A stretch of DNA of 64,000 nt, taken from the NCBI GenBank assembly GCA_022559845.1, contig CM040126.1:43828458-43892457 (forward strand). Direction: 5' to 3'. Both the position numbers and the translations under genes were made by a program. Of this stretch, positions 10,091-21,952 are shown in pieces; the first letter of the stretch is position 1; every line of letters begins with the position of its first letter. The notes beneath the pieces were generated by a model. It had not been told where the DNA came from and searched no databases. It worked only from the letters and a program-made list of their open reading frames with translations. Origin of the DNA: Amorphophallus konjac. Taxonomy: Eukaryota > Streptophyta > Magnoliopsida > Alismatales > Araceae.

Positions 10091-12673
10091 ATGGAGAACC
10101 AAAATCCGATCCAAGCTCCTAAACAAATGAAGGATTATTTCATTCCAAATCAATATCAGCCATCCTTCTATGTGCAAGCACCACAGAATCAAGCTGCTCA
10201 GTATGAAATTAAATCCAGCACCATCCAGATGTTGCCATCCTTCTATGGCAATACTAATGAAGATCCATATAAACATCTAGATGAGTTTCTCCAAATATGT
10301 TCCACTGTCAAAATTCAAAACTTCTCAGATGATGCCCTTAAGCTCACTCTTTTCCCATTCTCCCTTAAGGATAAAGCTAAATACTGGCTAGGCTCCTTGG
10401 GTAGAACGATCAGTACTTGGGAAGAGATGCAAAAGGAGTTTTTGAAGAAATTTTATCCCATTGGTAGAACTAACACCATGAGAAGAGCCATCACTGGGTT
10501 TACGCAAAATCCTGGAGAACAAATTCATGAGGCCTGGGATAGATTGAAAGATCTATTAAGGAAATGTCCCCATCATGGCCTATCTAGATGTCAAATTGTT
10601 CAAGCTTTTTATGAGGGATTAACTGAAAATTACATACAGATGGTGGATGCTTCTTGTGGGGGAGCCTTTATGAGTAAAAGTGAAGATGAAGCTTATAATT
10701 TATTTGAGATGTTAAGTGAAAATTCTATTAGTCATGCTTCACTTTCTTCATATGAGAGAATGATTGGACCGTCTAAGAAGGGTGGGCTATATGAAGTTAA
10801 AACACAAGGAGATTTTGAGAATAGGTTTGATGTTAATGCGCTTGCCCAGAAATTGAATAAAGTTGATTTATTGGCACAGAAAATTGAGAAGGTGGATTTA
10901 GTGGCCCAAAAGTTAGATCAACTTTTGTCGATGAATAGACAGGAGCCCTCCCTTCCTTCTTCTCAGTCTAGCTCAAATTCAAACATGCAAGAACTATGTG
11001 CCTTGTGTTCAAGCCCAAATCATGTTGTCATAGATTGTCCTACAGCGGCCCAACTACCCCCTTTTATTCAAGAACAAGTTTTTGCTGCTCAGGGAGTCTC
11101 CAAGCCCAGTTATGATCCATATTCTAATTCCTACAATCCAGGCTGGAGAAATCACCCTAATTTCTCTTGGAAATCTCAGGCAGGTCCATCCAATCAAGTC
11201 AATCCCTCAGTTCCCTCAGTCCCTAAGCAATCTTTTCCAGTTCCAAATCAATCTCATCAAAAATTTTCATCTCCTTTTCAAAAAAATCACCAACAACTTC
11301 CATTTCAACAGTCATCATTCCATCAAGATCAGGCCCAATTTCAACAAACTCCACCATATCAAGGCCAGTTCAATCAGTTTCCATCACATCGCTACTCACA
11401 GGGAGCCCAATTTCAAGTTCCTTATCAGCCACCGCCTCAATTTCACCAGCCTAATTTTGAAGATAAGTTTGACCAACTTCAGCAACTTATTCTTTCTCAA
11501 CAACAATCAATTGCCAAGTTAGAAGGTCAAATAGGTTAGCTGGCTGCGAGTAATGTGAGGAGAGATGTTGGGCAACTACCTAGTCAACCCGTTGCTAATC
11601 CCCGTAATCAACAACCTCCAGGTTTCCAACAAAGAGCTCCTATTCTTCCTCCTCCAAATCAACACAATCAACCCCAGCCTCCTCTTCCTAATGCTCCTCA
11701 ATTCGAAAATGCCAAAGCTATTTCTACTCTTAGGAGCGGGAAGATTCTAAGTGATCCTTATCACACTAAGGATGAGGGTTGTAGCAAGGGCCGAGACATT
11801 CAAGAGGAGAGTGAGGAAGAGGAAGAAGAGCCAAAGCAGTCGGATGGGGGGGAAAAGACAATGGATAAAGGAAAGGGTAAGGTTGATGAAGGTGTTGAAA
11901 GATATGTTCCTAAGGTTCCTTTTCCAGATGCATTAAAGCCGAAAGCTCAAAAGAAACCGGTCCAACAAGAAGAGATGTTGGAACTATTCAAGCAAGTTAA
12001 TATCAATATTCCGCTCTTGGATGCTATTAAGCATGTACCGGCTTATGCCAAGTTTTTGAAAGAGCTTTGTACCCCAAGAAGGGAGCCGAAGGCAACCACA
12101 CAAAGGATCCGTCTTTCTGAAGATGTCAGTGCTATTCTGATGAATTCTTTGCCAAAGAAGTTGAAAGATCCAGGTGCTCCACTAATTTCATGTGATATAG
12201 GTGGGGTAACATTTGATAAAGCTTTGTTAGATCTTGGAGCGAGTGTTAATTTGTTACCCACCTGCATATATGAGCAATTTGATCTAGGAGAATTGAAGTC
12301 CACTTCTATTATCCTTCAACTAGCGGATCGGTCTGTGAAAACACCTAAGGGCTTGTTAGAAGATGTGATTGTAAAAATTCATGAGTGTTATTTCCCAATG
12401 GACTTTTTGATCTTGGATATGGCCCCATCCCAAGAGTTAAAGCATACACCAATTATTTTGGGACGCCCATTTTTGGCTACGGCAAAGGCAAACATTAATT
12501 GTGCAACTGGGATGATGGATATTACTTTTGGAGGAGAAAAGGTTTCTTTGAATGTTTTCAAAGCCTCAAAGTACCCGGACAATGAGGAAGAATGCAATAT
12601 TGTTGATATTTTTGAGGAAATAATTGAGGAATGTCCGGACGAAAATGATATTGTGTTAGAAGAGGGTACGTAG
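10091..12673 (+). pseudogene. gag-pro: Athila Gag-protease, one amber stop
   Basis: Start chosen at ATG 10091 (MENQNPIQAP), because upstream codons are simple-sequence leader. The retrotransposon Gag domain spans about 10230-10680 (YGNTNEDPYKHLDEFL, AKYWLGSL, FYPIGRTNTMRRAI). A CCHC-type knuckle (CALCSSPNHVVIDC) is at about 11000, followed by a long Gln/Pro/Phe-rich linker. A TAG at 11537-11539 interrupts the frame, which resumes without a shift. The aspartic protease lies at 12190-12470 with DLGASVNLLP, the Athila form of the D-T-G site, and the GRPFLATA flap/hydrophobic motif. The frame ends in TAG at 12671. RT continues in another frame, so there is a frameshift at this junction. Confidence 0.9.
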
Positions 12674-12674
12674 T

Positions 12675-15662
12675 TTGCTTCAGGATTCACCCCTTCTTTC
12701 ATCTAGACTAGAACCTCTGCCTCCTTTAAGATCTGAACCAATTCTTCCATCTCTTGATCAGCCGCCCATTTTGGAACTTAAACCTCTGCCGGATTCGTTG
12801 AAATATGCTTATCTAGGCCCAGATCATACCTTGCCTGTTATCATTGCTTCTAATCTTACCTCTGCTCAGGAATCCAAACTTTTAGAAGTTCTTAAGGAGC
12901 ATAGGGGGGCAATAAGGTGGTCTGTGGCAGATTTGAAGGGAATAAGTCCTGATGTTTGCATGCATTACATTTATTTAGAGGACAATGCCAAACCCAGCAG
13001 AGAAATGCAGTGGAGGCTGAATCTGAATATGAAAGAGGTGGTGAAAAATGAAGTTGTAAAGTGGCTAGATGCTGGGATAATTTATCCCATTTCTGACAGT
13101 AAATGGGTGAGCCCGACACAAGTGGTTCCTAAGAAGTCGGGACTCACCGTGGTGACGAATGAGAAAGGAGAGGAGGTACCTATGCGATTGCAGACGGGGT
13201 GGAGAGTTTGTATTGATTATAGAAAGCTCAATTCTGTGACAAAGAAGGATCATTTCCCACTTCCGTTTGTTGATCAGATTCTGGAGAGATTGGCTGGACA
13301 GAATTATTTTTGTTTCTTGGATGGTTATTCCGGATACAATCAGGTTGCTATTTATCCGGAGGATCAGGAAAAGACCACCTTTACGTGCCCCTTTGGCACG
13401 TTTGCTTTTAGAAGAATGCCATTCGGTCTGTGCAATGCTCCTGCTACTTTTCAGCGGTGTATGATGTCAATATTTTCTGACATGGTAGGGGAGACTTTGG
13501 AAGTTTTTATGGATGATTTTTCAGTTTTTGGATCTTCATTTGAAGGATGTTTGGATAATCTATCAAAAGTTTTGAAGCGGTGCATGGAAGCTAATCTAGT
13601 GTTAAGTTGGGAGAAGAGCCACTTCATGGTGCGAGAAGGCATAGTTCTAGGCCATGTGATTTCAGAAAGGGGGATAGAAGTCGATAGAGCCAAGGTTGAC
13701 TTAATTTCCAATCTTCCTCCTCCTACTTCTGTTAAGCAGATCAGATCTTTCCTTGGCCATGCCGGGTTTTATCGCAGATTCATTCAGAACTTCTCCACCA
13801 TTGCTCGTCCCCTCACGTAATTGCTTGCTAAAGATATTCCATTCCAGTTTGATGATGCTTGTCTTAAAGCATTCAATTATCTGAAAACAGCCTTTACTCA
13901 AGCTCCAATTCTTCAATCTCCAGATTGGTCGCTTCCTTTTGAGATTATGTGCGACGCTTCTGATTATGCTATTGGAGCTGTCTTAGGTCAAAGGATAGAT
14001 AAGAAGCCCGTGGTAATTTACTACGCGAGTCGCACCCTTGCTGATGCACAACTGAATTACACTACCACGGAGAAGGAGCTGTTAGTTGTTGTTTTCGCCC
14101 TGGAAAAATTTCGATCATATCTTCTAGGGGCCAAAGTTATTATTTACTCCGATCATTCAGCTTTAAAATACTTACTCTCCAAGAAGGATGCTAAGCCCCG
14201 TCTCATTAGATGGATTTTGTTGTTGCAAGAATTTGATTTGGAGATTCGAGATAAGAAGGGGTTAGCTAATGTTGTTGCTGATCATTTGTCCAGGATAGTG
14301 ATTCCTAAAAGTACTCCAATGACAGATTCTTTCCCTGATGAACAAATTCTTTCCATTTCTCATTCATCCACTCCTTGGTATGCTAATATTGTTAACTACC
14401 TGGCGGTAGGACAAATTCCGGAAGGTTGGACTAGACAGGAAAAGGATCACTTCTTTTATAAGGTAAAACACTATTGCTGGGAGGACCTTGAGTTGTTTCA
14501 TGTGGGTCCCGATCAGATTATAAGAAGATGTGTCCCAGAAGAAGAACAACAATCGGTATTGAATTTTTGTCATAATCTTGCTTGTGGGGGACACTTCTAT
14601 GGAAAGAAGACAGTGGCAAAAGTGCTACAAAGTGGATTTTACTGGCCCACTTTATTCAAGGATGCATATGAATTTTCTAAATCTTGTTTGAGGTGTCAAG
14701 CTGTGGGCAATAATTCAAAGAAAGATATGATGCCGCTAAATCCCATTCTGGTAGTTGAAATATTTGACGTTTGGGGAATAGATTTCATGGGACCGTTTCC
14801 ATCTTCATTTGGTAATGAATATATATTGGTGGTGGTCGATTATGTTTCCAAATGGATTGAAGCCATTGCTACTAGGACAAATGACCATAAGGTGGTGATG
14901 AAATTTGTGAAGAAGAATATCTTTTCTAGGTTTGGCTGTCCTAGGGCTTTGATTAGTGATGGGGGTTCTCATTTCACTCATTCTCAATTTCGAGCTTTAC
15001 TTCGTAAGTATGGTATTTCTCACAAACTTGCTACCCCCTATCATCCCCAAACTAGTGGTCAGGTTGAAGTATCCAATAGGGAGATTAAAAATATTCTGCA
15101 TAAAACTGTTAGGCCGGATAGAAAAGACTGGTCTGAAAGACTAGATGATGCATTATGGGCCTATAGAACTGCGTACAAAACTCCCATTGGTATGTCACCA
15201 TATCGCTTGATCTTTGGTAAAGCCTGCCACTTGCCCGTAAAATTGGAACATAGAGCTTATTGGGCTATTAAGCAAGTTAATTTTGATCTTAATCAAGCTG
15301 GTGCCCAAAGAGCTCTACAAATTAATGAACTGGAGGAATTAAGAAACGAAGCCTATGAAAATGCAAGGATTTACAAAGCTAAAACCAAAGCATTTCATGA
15401 TAAACACATTCACAGAAAGAGTTTTCAAGAAAATCAAAAGGTTTGGCTATTTAATTCAAGGCTGCGTTTGTTCCCCGGTAAGCTAAAATCTAGATGGGAT
15501 GGGCCATTTGTTGTTGTTAAAGTATTTGATCATGGTGCTGTTAAGATTTTGGATCCTAAAAATGGCCACATTTTCACTGTCAATGGCCAAAGGTTAAAAC
15601 CTTACTTGGAGAATGAACAATTAACTGCAAAAGAATCAATTGCTTTGTGTGATTTGGAGTAA
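12675..15662 (+). pseudogene. pol: Athila Pol: RT, RNase H, integrase; one ochre stop
   Basis: Reverse transcribes and integrates the element. RT spans about 12990-13560 (WVSPTQVVPKK, RVCIDYRKLN, FLDGYSGYNQ, MPFGLCNAPATFQ). The catalytic motif is FMDDF in place of YVDD, with both Asp present. A TAA at 13818-13820 separates RT from RNase H in the same frame. RNase H is at 13945-14300 ([31 protein letters not shown]). Integrase has the H2C2 zinc motif (about 14570-14700), a core with Asp, Asp and Glu ([24 protein letters not shown]) and a C-terminal domain ending by 15650. The region 13821-15662 is intact. Confidence 0.93.
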
Positions 15663-16931
15663 TTATTTGTGAGCCTTCATGCGTCTGGCTGAAGACGGAA
15701 AACTTAGCGCTTCTGGGAGGCAACCCAAGGTTTTTGTTATTTGATGCCTTTTGTTTCAGTGTGTTTTAGTTGTTAGATTCAAGCCAAGGAGAAGAAGTTG
15801 TTGCCGTCTATTGATGGAGTTCTGCCCGCACACCAGGTTGTCTCTTTCCTACTCAGCAGACTTCATTGTTACATTGTTCTTGCATTTCAACTGCACATGC
15901 CATTGAGGACAATGTCATTCAAGTTGGGGGGAGAGGGCAGAAAATTTTCATTGCATATAGTACAATCTGGTAGGGATTTGGCATGAATTCTTGCATATCA
16001 TATCATTTTTTTACAAATTTGTATGAAAGTGAAAAGATGAAATTCCCGACTGAGTTTTTATTGTTTCATGCTTGAATTGAAAGCAATTCTAGATTAGAAA
16101 AGACTAGGAAAAGGTTGAAGGAAAATTAAGTGCGATCTAGTTATGGAAAACTGATATAAGAATCTCTTTAAAGTTCATGCGCACTATTAGAAATTTTTTT
16201 TTCACTATGCACCCTGATGAAGCAAAATAAGACAAGTCCTCTGTTATTTTGGGAACTGCATCTGATACTCTGCATTTCTTGAGGAGGAGATCTATTTCAA
16301 GAAAAAGCTTTTTGTCAAGTTTTATAAAAAAAAAAGAAGAAGAAGAAAGAAAATGCAAAGGCATAGAAAGATCACGCCATGAAAAATGCCCCTGATCTGA
16401 GTAACCCGGCCTACTTCACCTAAGACGTGTTGAGGTTCGCGCAAAAAAGAAAAGGGAACCTGGATCTACGATAGCCGGGCCTGCTTCTCCTAAGGCAAGA
16501 GTTGAGGTTTGTGTGAAACAGAGAAAGGTAATGCAGCATCATGTGTGTACAAATAGAAAATAAGATCACAAAGGGACAGAAGAAAAAGGCAGACAAAAGC
16601 TAGTATGCTTAAATGCTCCGATCTAAGAGGTGCAAGGTTGAAAGGTACTTACTTAGAATAACAACTGGGGGATGCAATTGTCTTAACTGCAGATTTGGAA
16701 TTACACATGCACAAGTGCTATTGAACTTTGATTTGTATTCTTAAGTCATGTGTTTTAAATTTCCAATCTAAAGCTAGTATGAGCATTAATGATTCTGGAT
16801 TCCTAATCTTTGGTTGATTCTATGAAGGGAGAGCTGGATATAAGAGTATGATCTTTGTGAACTCTTGTTGGTCCTTAATTTTGATTTAATTGCATTGCTA
16901 AGGGTCTAGCAATGAGTAAGTTGGGGGGGTG
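15663..16931 (+). other. Athila 3' untranslated region with two PPT-like runs
   Basis: No env-like frame or transmembrane coding sequence is seen. A GTTGGGGGGAGAGGGC run lies at about 15925-15940 and a second, TTGGGGGGG, at 16921-16929 just before the 3' LTR. The latter is the functional-looking PPT. A segment at 15668-15775 (GAGCCTTCATGCG...) recurs at 17215-17320 in the chimeric tail. Two similar phrases (CCGGCCTACTTCACCTAAG and CCGGGCCTGCTTCTCCTAAG) form a short direct repeat at 16405-16510. Confidence 0.75.
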
Positions 16932-17209
16932 TGATAAGTGCTATATTTTACATCATAATTTACATCACATCCATCATCTTTGAGCATTATTTGAGTATAT
17001 TTGTGCAACATGAGCATTAATTACATTCTCACACATTATTTGAGTCTTCATGCATTTTATCATCTTTTGGAGCTTAAAAGACCATGTGAGAAATATTTAA
17101 ATATTTACACAATTATTTTGGAATTAAATAGATTGATATTTTAATTTTCAGGAAAAAGCGACCTAGATCAAGGCGCTATTTAAATAACGACACTAGTCGG
17201 TGCGCATCA
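16932..17209 (+). repeat. Athila 3' LTR, 278 bp (short form)
   Basis: It begins TGATAAGTGC right after the PPT and ends GTGCGCATCA, nearly identical to 8710-8975. It differs by a 12-base duplication near 16950 and a few substitutions. No target duplication follows it. The next bases (ATTTTTG) copy the bases that follow the 5' LTR. Confidence 0.9.
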
Positions 17210-18720
17210 ATTTTTGAGCCTTCATGCGTCTGACTGAAGACGGAAAATTTAGCGCTTCTGGGAGGCAACCCAAGGTTTTTGTTATTTGATGCTTTTTGTT
17301 TCAGTGTGTTTTAGCTATTCAAAGTTGAACCAGAAAAGGCAACTGCAGTTCCCGATCGAGCTATTCTTCCTTGTTTTGATTTATCTACGAAGAAACAGTG
17401 GAAATGAGGACTCTATTATGAGTAAGGACTCTATTGGGGTAATGATCCATTGCTGGAAATAAGGATTTGAGTGAAGATTGGAGTCCACGATCGAAAAAAT
17501 TCTGAAGAACGCCATTAAAAGGGTGTCTGGGTCGCAGGGTTACGGAGAGAACAGTTCGGAGATCTGCCTTAGGGATTAATTTCAAAGCCTTTTCTTTCAT
17601 CTTTTGCAGTTAAGTTCTTCAATCAAAGTTCTTCGTTTTTAAGTCCTCTCCAACTTCTTCTTCTTGCTCAGCTTCTAATTCTTTCACATTTTTATGGTAT
17701 AACTAGTTTTTCAAAGCTCTATCTACGATTTTTACTGTTCACCCGATTTTCATACTTTCTGTTCTTCATCATTTTTTTCCATCTTCTGATCCTCATCTCT
17801 CTCTGCTATCTTCATGAAAGTTGTAGGTTTTTAAAAGTTCTTCAACTCCTTCTTCTTGCTCATCTTCCAGTTCCTCACCGTTTTAAAGTTATAGTCAATT
17901 TTCTAAAGTTCAGATTTTTAGAGTTCTGCACTGTTCATCCGCGACCACCTCCTGTTCATCCTTGTTTTTCTCCATCTTCCTTTCGTTTTCGGTCTCTGAT
18001 ATCTTCATCAATCTTTTTCATCTTCTCAATCTCTACAACTTTCATGTTTTCAACTTTTCCTACTTCCTTCTGATTTTAAAGTTATTCTTCCTCCAAATCA
18101 CTCTCTGTTTTCAATCTGGTTTTTCACTATTTCTTCTCAAAACACACCAACGCACACACCCTTTTGCATTATTTTCAAATTTCCTCCATCTATTTCTTTC
18201 TTCCTCTATTTTCCTCTCATATCCCAAGGCGGATCTTCATCCATTAGTCTTCTCACGGCGTCGGCATCCTAAGCGGGGCGACATCCAAGGCTTGGCAAGG
18301 AGGCGGCGTTGCTCTTCATCCATTGGCTCTCAAGCTCTTTTCTTTTTCATGTTCTAAGTTGTACTTTTTTTATTTACATTGTACTTGCCACCTCCTAAGG
18401 TAATAAAACTCATTTTTCGCATATTATGGTTGGCTTAATTTTCTCTCTCTATCTCCTCCAATTTCTCTTCTTAAACCCTCTCAACTTCTTTAATTAAGTT
18501 TTCCTTGTAGTTTATTTTTTTTAGTCTTAATCACACTCAAAACTCGGTTTTCAAAAGCACAAAGTGATTTTTCCAACTTGTTCAATAAGGATTATTTCTC
18601 CTCGTGGGATCGACTCCGCTTACCACTATATTCTTAATTTTCTACCTTTTAAAGTGAGTGAGTGTGAATATTTTGAAATTGTGGCACAACTTTCTTAACG
18701 ACACTAGTCGGTGCGCATCA
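17210..18720 (+). repeat. chimeric tail: PBS-start scrap, post-pol scrap and long-LTR end
   Basis: ATTTTTG matches the start of the PBS spacer after the 5' LTR. It then jumps to a copy of the post-pol segment (17215-17320 matches 15668-15775). After that come about 1.4 kb of pyrimidine-rich LTR-like DNA with a polyadenylation-like AATAAAA (about 18403) and the phrase CTCGTGGGATCGACTCCGC (18601), commonly near the end of Athila-type LTRs. It ends in the same 25-base terminus as the short LTRs. It looks like the remains of a second, long-LTR copy fused to the short-LTR element. Confidence 0.65.
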
Positions 18721-19507
18721 TGCATCGACCCTCCTTTATGCATCAACCTCACCTCATGCATGCATTGACCTTCAAACCCTGCACCGACCTCATCCGTCTG
18801 TGCATCAACCTCATACTATGCATCGACCCTTGGCAATGCATGAAGTGCACTGACATTGACTTTAATTCAAGGAGGACAGTGGCTTAATGCATGGAATAAA
18901 AATAATGCTTTGACCAAAATAAAAAAATAATGCATTGACTTCATGTGCATATCATTGACTATGTGTTGACTCCTGAGGCGTTAATGTTAAAGCCTTACCT
19001 GATTTAATAAATTTAGCCAAATAAATGAATAAAAAGGGTTTCAATGTCTCCAATTATGCTGAGCATCCATCTTGAAATCATGAACATACATTTGCACTAG
19101 CATGCATTGCTATCTAAATGAGCATGACTGAACCTTTAATTACATGAATAAATCAATTAATGAACTCGTTGCATTTTGCACGAATGGTCAACCAAATGAC
19201 CTCATTCCACAGCATCCATTGGTGCATTTAGTTAGTATTCTCCATGCCTTCGTATCATCCCTCGAGGCATCCTCTCTTGGCAATTAATCAAGGGTTGTCC
19301 TCTTTCTTAGAGGACATAATTAACGTCATAACCTTTATGGTATGACGGACTCTGGGTCCCGACACGAATCTCATAATCGACTGACCAAGTCAAATCGAGC
19401 GCATAAGAAACTTGTCACATATGTGGCTGGCACGTCTACCCATAATAAACGAACGAACGGCCTAGTTCGGAAAGGAAAAGGAGAGAATTTAAGAATCTCA
19501 TCCCCCA
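18721..19507 (+). repeat. Tat LTR A, right part
   Basis: It continues the GCAYCGACC array interrupted at 8709. The last 260 bases match the end of LTR B: CAATTAATCAAGGG, an ACGTCATAACCTTTATGG-like phrase and AATAAACGAA are found at 19281-19460 and again at 25120-25315. It ends about CA at 19507, just before the PBS. Confidence 0.7.
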
Positions 19508-19512
19508 TAAGC

Positions 19513-19530
19513 TGGCACACCCGGTGGGAC
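19513..19530 (+). promoter_or_regulatory. primer-binding site of Tat copy B1
   Basis: TGGCACACCCGGTGGGAC is identical to 25362-25379 and in both places is followed by a conserved TCATCTCTTTGCCA phrase. The position right after the LTR end and the TGG start fit a PBS. The tRNA is not identified with certainty. Confidence 0.8.
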
Positions 19531-19600
19531 CTGAGTCTCCCTTCATCTCTTTGCCAAGAGGGGATGCCTTCGGAGGCTTCCCCCCAAGAATATTGGCTGT

Positions 19601-20488
19601 TTGTTTGTTTATCTCAGGTGGACGATGACGTCATCAGGACTCACTGCTCTTGAATTTGGCCCCGCGATCGTCGCCGGCCATGCTGAACGCGGGTACCTGG
19701 CGGTGCCCACTGTCTTCGGGTCTTTCCCACTAGCTGTAAGCTTCCCTAACTTTTTAGGGTTAGCCTTTGCCAATATGCTGCAAGTGGAGTCCTCGGAGCC
19801 CGCGAAGGAGAAGGCTGTAGAAAAGGTCGAGGCCCCGAAGGCTCAACGCTGTGCTGGCTCACTCACGAGCCCAATTCAAGTCGCCAACTGCATGGTGCAC
19901 CATATCACTCACGGGGCCCGCCCCATCCCTGCCAAGAATTCCGGGAGGCACCAACATCGGAGCTTTCGAAGGAAGGCTGTTGCTGCTGTTATCGGACGTC
20001 TCTCCATGTCCGGCAAACCTATGCTGATCGGGGGAGTTCGCTTCTTCCTGGACGGACGTGAAGCTCGAGTGAGCCCAGATCGGGTGATTCCCGTAGTACC
20101 TGTCTACAACTCCTACCAGGCCCTCTCCGGAAGGAGAGTCGAGAAAGAAGAAGCTGGCTGTCAGGGCCAAAGAAAGTTGGCTCCCAAGCCAAGAATATTC
20201 AAGCAAGTTTGGGTCCCTAAGAAGATCCAGCCTACCCACCAGGACGCACCAGTCCGTCACCGCTCCGGATTTACTGAAGCAGAGGAGAACAAGAAAAGGG
20301 GCCTTGCCCCAGGAAGAGAAGAAACGGTCGTGAAAGTTTCAGGGCCTACGCCCGACATGCCAATATCCCCACTGTGGGAAGAAGATTTCAACAACCTGTC
20401 GGAAGAGCCCAGCTTGCTTACATCCCTCCGGTGGGAGGCCGACAACTGTCCCCGGTCCTACATCAGGGGCGGGGGTAAGAAGAGATGA
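19601..20488 (+). CDS. extra ORF upstream of gag (copy B1)
   Basis: An open frame of about 295 codons of unknown function. Its start shares FGSFP...FPNFLG-AFAN with the ORF at 25538 in B2, and both are Pro/Arg/Lys-rich with basic clusters. No catalytic motif was recognised. Extra ORFs before gag are known in Tat/Ogre-type elements. The stop overlaps the ATG of the next frame (ATGA at 20485-20488), a coupled arrangement not kept in B2. The first good Met lies inside the frame (about 19627), so the true start is uncertain. Confidence 0.55.
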   Translation: MFVYLRWTMTSSGLTALEFGPAIVAGHAERGYLAVPTVFGSFPLAVSFPNFLGLAFANMLQVESSEPAKEKAVEKVEAPKAQRCAGSLTSPIQVANCMVHHITHGARPIPAKNSGRHQHRSFRRKAVAAVIGRLSMSGKPMLIGGVRFFLDGREARVSPDRVIPVVPVYNSYQALSGRRVEKEEAGCQGQRKLAPKPRIFKQVWVPKKIQPTHQDAPVRHRSGFTEAEENKKRGLAPGREETVVKVSGPTPDMPISPLWEEDFNNLSEEPSLLTSLRWEADNCPRSYIRGGGKKR

Positions 20489-21663
20489 CCAACATGGTCA
20501 GAAGTTATTTTAGGGGACTAGGCAACCCCTCATTGGGCCAACAACGGCTGTTACAAGCAGCCGTGGCTGAAGAAGGTCACTGCTCATCAATGGCAATGGA
20601 AGAGGAAGAAGAAGAAAGAAAAATGACGTCGTCGGTCGACGACAATTGATATGAGGACGGCTTGGACATTCAAGCCGATGAAGTCACTCCCCACCAGGAG
20701 GAGAGGAGAAGAGTCTGTATGTTTGAAAGGCTCACCTTCCAAGAGAATGCAAAAAGGAGGGTTTACAGACAAAGAAGAAGGATGCAGATTTTCACCTGCA
20801 ACATGGCTGGGGTGTCTGGCCACTATGGAAGATTACCTGAGGAGCCTCAGGAGCTGGCCCGGTTGGCCGGAAGGCTGGGGCCGAACACTCGGAGGGTGGA
20901 AGCCACAAGAGAAAAGTTGGCAGCGGCCAAGAGAAAGCAAACTCTGGCCCACCACCTACAACATGACAAAGATGTTATTCTGATTGCCAATGTGGTGACG
21001 GCAGAGGAAGAAGATGTCTTGCTCGACATCCTCCCTGAAGGTGTGTCAGGGGAAGCCATAGAAGTCATTCCCAGCACTGCAACTATGGATCCATCAGTAT
21101 GGATGTTACGCCAGAAATACCAGCAGGAGATAGAATCCCTGAAGAAGCAGCTTGTGGAGAAGACGGAGCAAACCTCGGCTTCCAAGCAGCCTGAGATGTA
21201 GGCCGAATCATCACGGGGAGCCGTCAACCAGAATGATTTCCCACCACTCTATACCCCGCCTCAGCTGACAGAAACAAGCTTTGCGACAACTCAGCAATGC
21301 CCATCACAGCCGCTGATGCCGCCAGTGCTGCCACAGGTGCACCAGACACCTCCGCTGCTGCGCCCTCTTCCACAGGCGACCACCTTGGTCACTCCCTATC
21401 TGCAGCCAACACATTTCTATCCAGAGCCGGTTGATCCAACCGTCATGAACAAAATGATGGTAGAAAGAATGATCAAGCTAAAGCTTGATGAATGAAGTGA
21501 AGGTGACTATGTCGCGTTCGATGCCTATAGGGTGCCATACCCGCCACATCATGCTGCCAAGCGGCTCCCTCCTGGGATCAGTAAGCCGCCAAAATTTGAC
21601 AAGTTCAACGGGAAGGGATCCCTGAAGGAGCATGTCGCTTATTACATGACCGTCATGGGCGAC
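20485..21663 (+). pseudogene. gag: gag N-terminal module and truncated Gag domain (B1)
   Basis: It matches 26345-27450 in B2: a basic region with YTCNMAGV/FTCNMAGV, a putative coiled coil ending YQQEIESLKKQL, then PKFDKFNGKG, the start of the retrotransposon Gag domain. Stops fall at 20647 (TGA), 21199 (TAG) and 21493 (TGA), all in one frame. The TAG lies at nearly the same place as the TAG at 27035 in B2. After the phrase at 21640-21663 homology to Gag ends abruptly at a deletion breakpoint. Confidence 0.8.
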
Positions 21664-21952
21664 TATGGACATATAAAATTGTACATCCATATGTCCCGCC
21701 AAGCCCCCGCATTAATGTCAAAGTCAAAAGGAAAGGACCCGGAGAGACTGGCCATCCAGGGCTCCGGGAGAACACTACCGTCCGTCAAATCCTCACATTT
21801 ACACGGGCGCATTAAACGACTAAAAAACACAGGATACCCTCCTGAATTTAATACACTGCTATGGACCCACCCTCGAGTCCCTAACGGTGAAGAAAATGCC
21901 CCGAAGAGTTCGCAACTATAAATCCCTGAGGCAAAGGCAGAGGCCCCTTCCA
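21664..21952. other. B1 sequence after the deletion breakpoint
   Basis: No domain and no repeats are seen. Short open frames through it are not conserved. It joins truncated gag to the core-repeat array. Confidence 0.4.

Larger units (their letters stand above)
8710..18720 (+). mobile_element. Athila-lineage Ty3/gypsy element with miniature LTRs
   Basis: The insert starts TGATAAGTGC and ends GTGCGCATCA. Flanking pentamers are TGCAC (8705-8709) and TGCAT (18721-18725), a target duplication with one difference, and the host array continues on both sides. Contents in order are a 266-bp LTR, PBS, leader, gag-pro, pol (RT, RNase H, integrase), 3' UTR with two PPT-like runs, a 278-bp LTR and a 1.5-kb chimeric tail. 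The DLGAS protease and the TGGCGCCGTTGCCGGGGA PBS are typical of Athila. No env-like frame is seen. Confidence 0.88.

Noticed and set aside
15663..16931. Env-like gene of Athila
   Set aside because: No frame over about 75 codons with a signal peptide or membrane segment is found after integrase.
19859..20260. Minus-strand frames opposite the extra ORF
   Set aside because: The + strand frame is conserved between B1 and B2; the minus frames are shadows.
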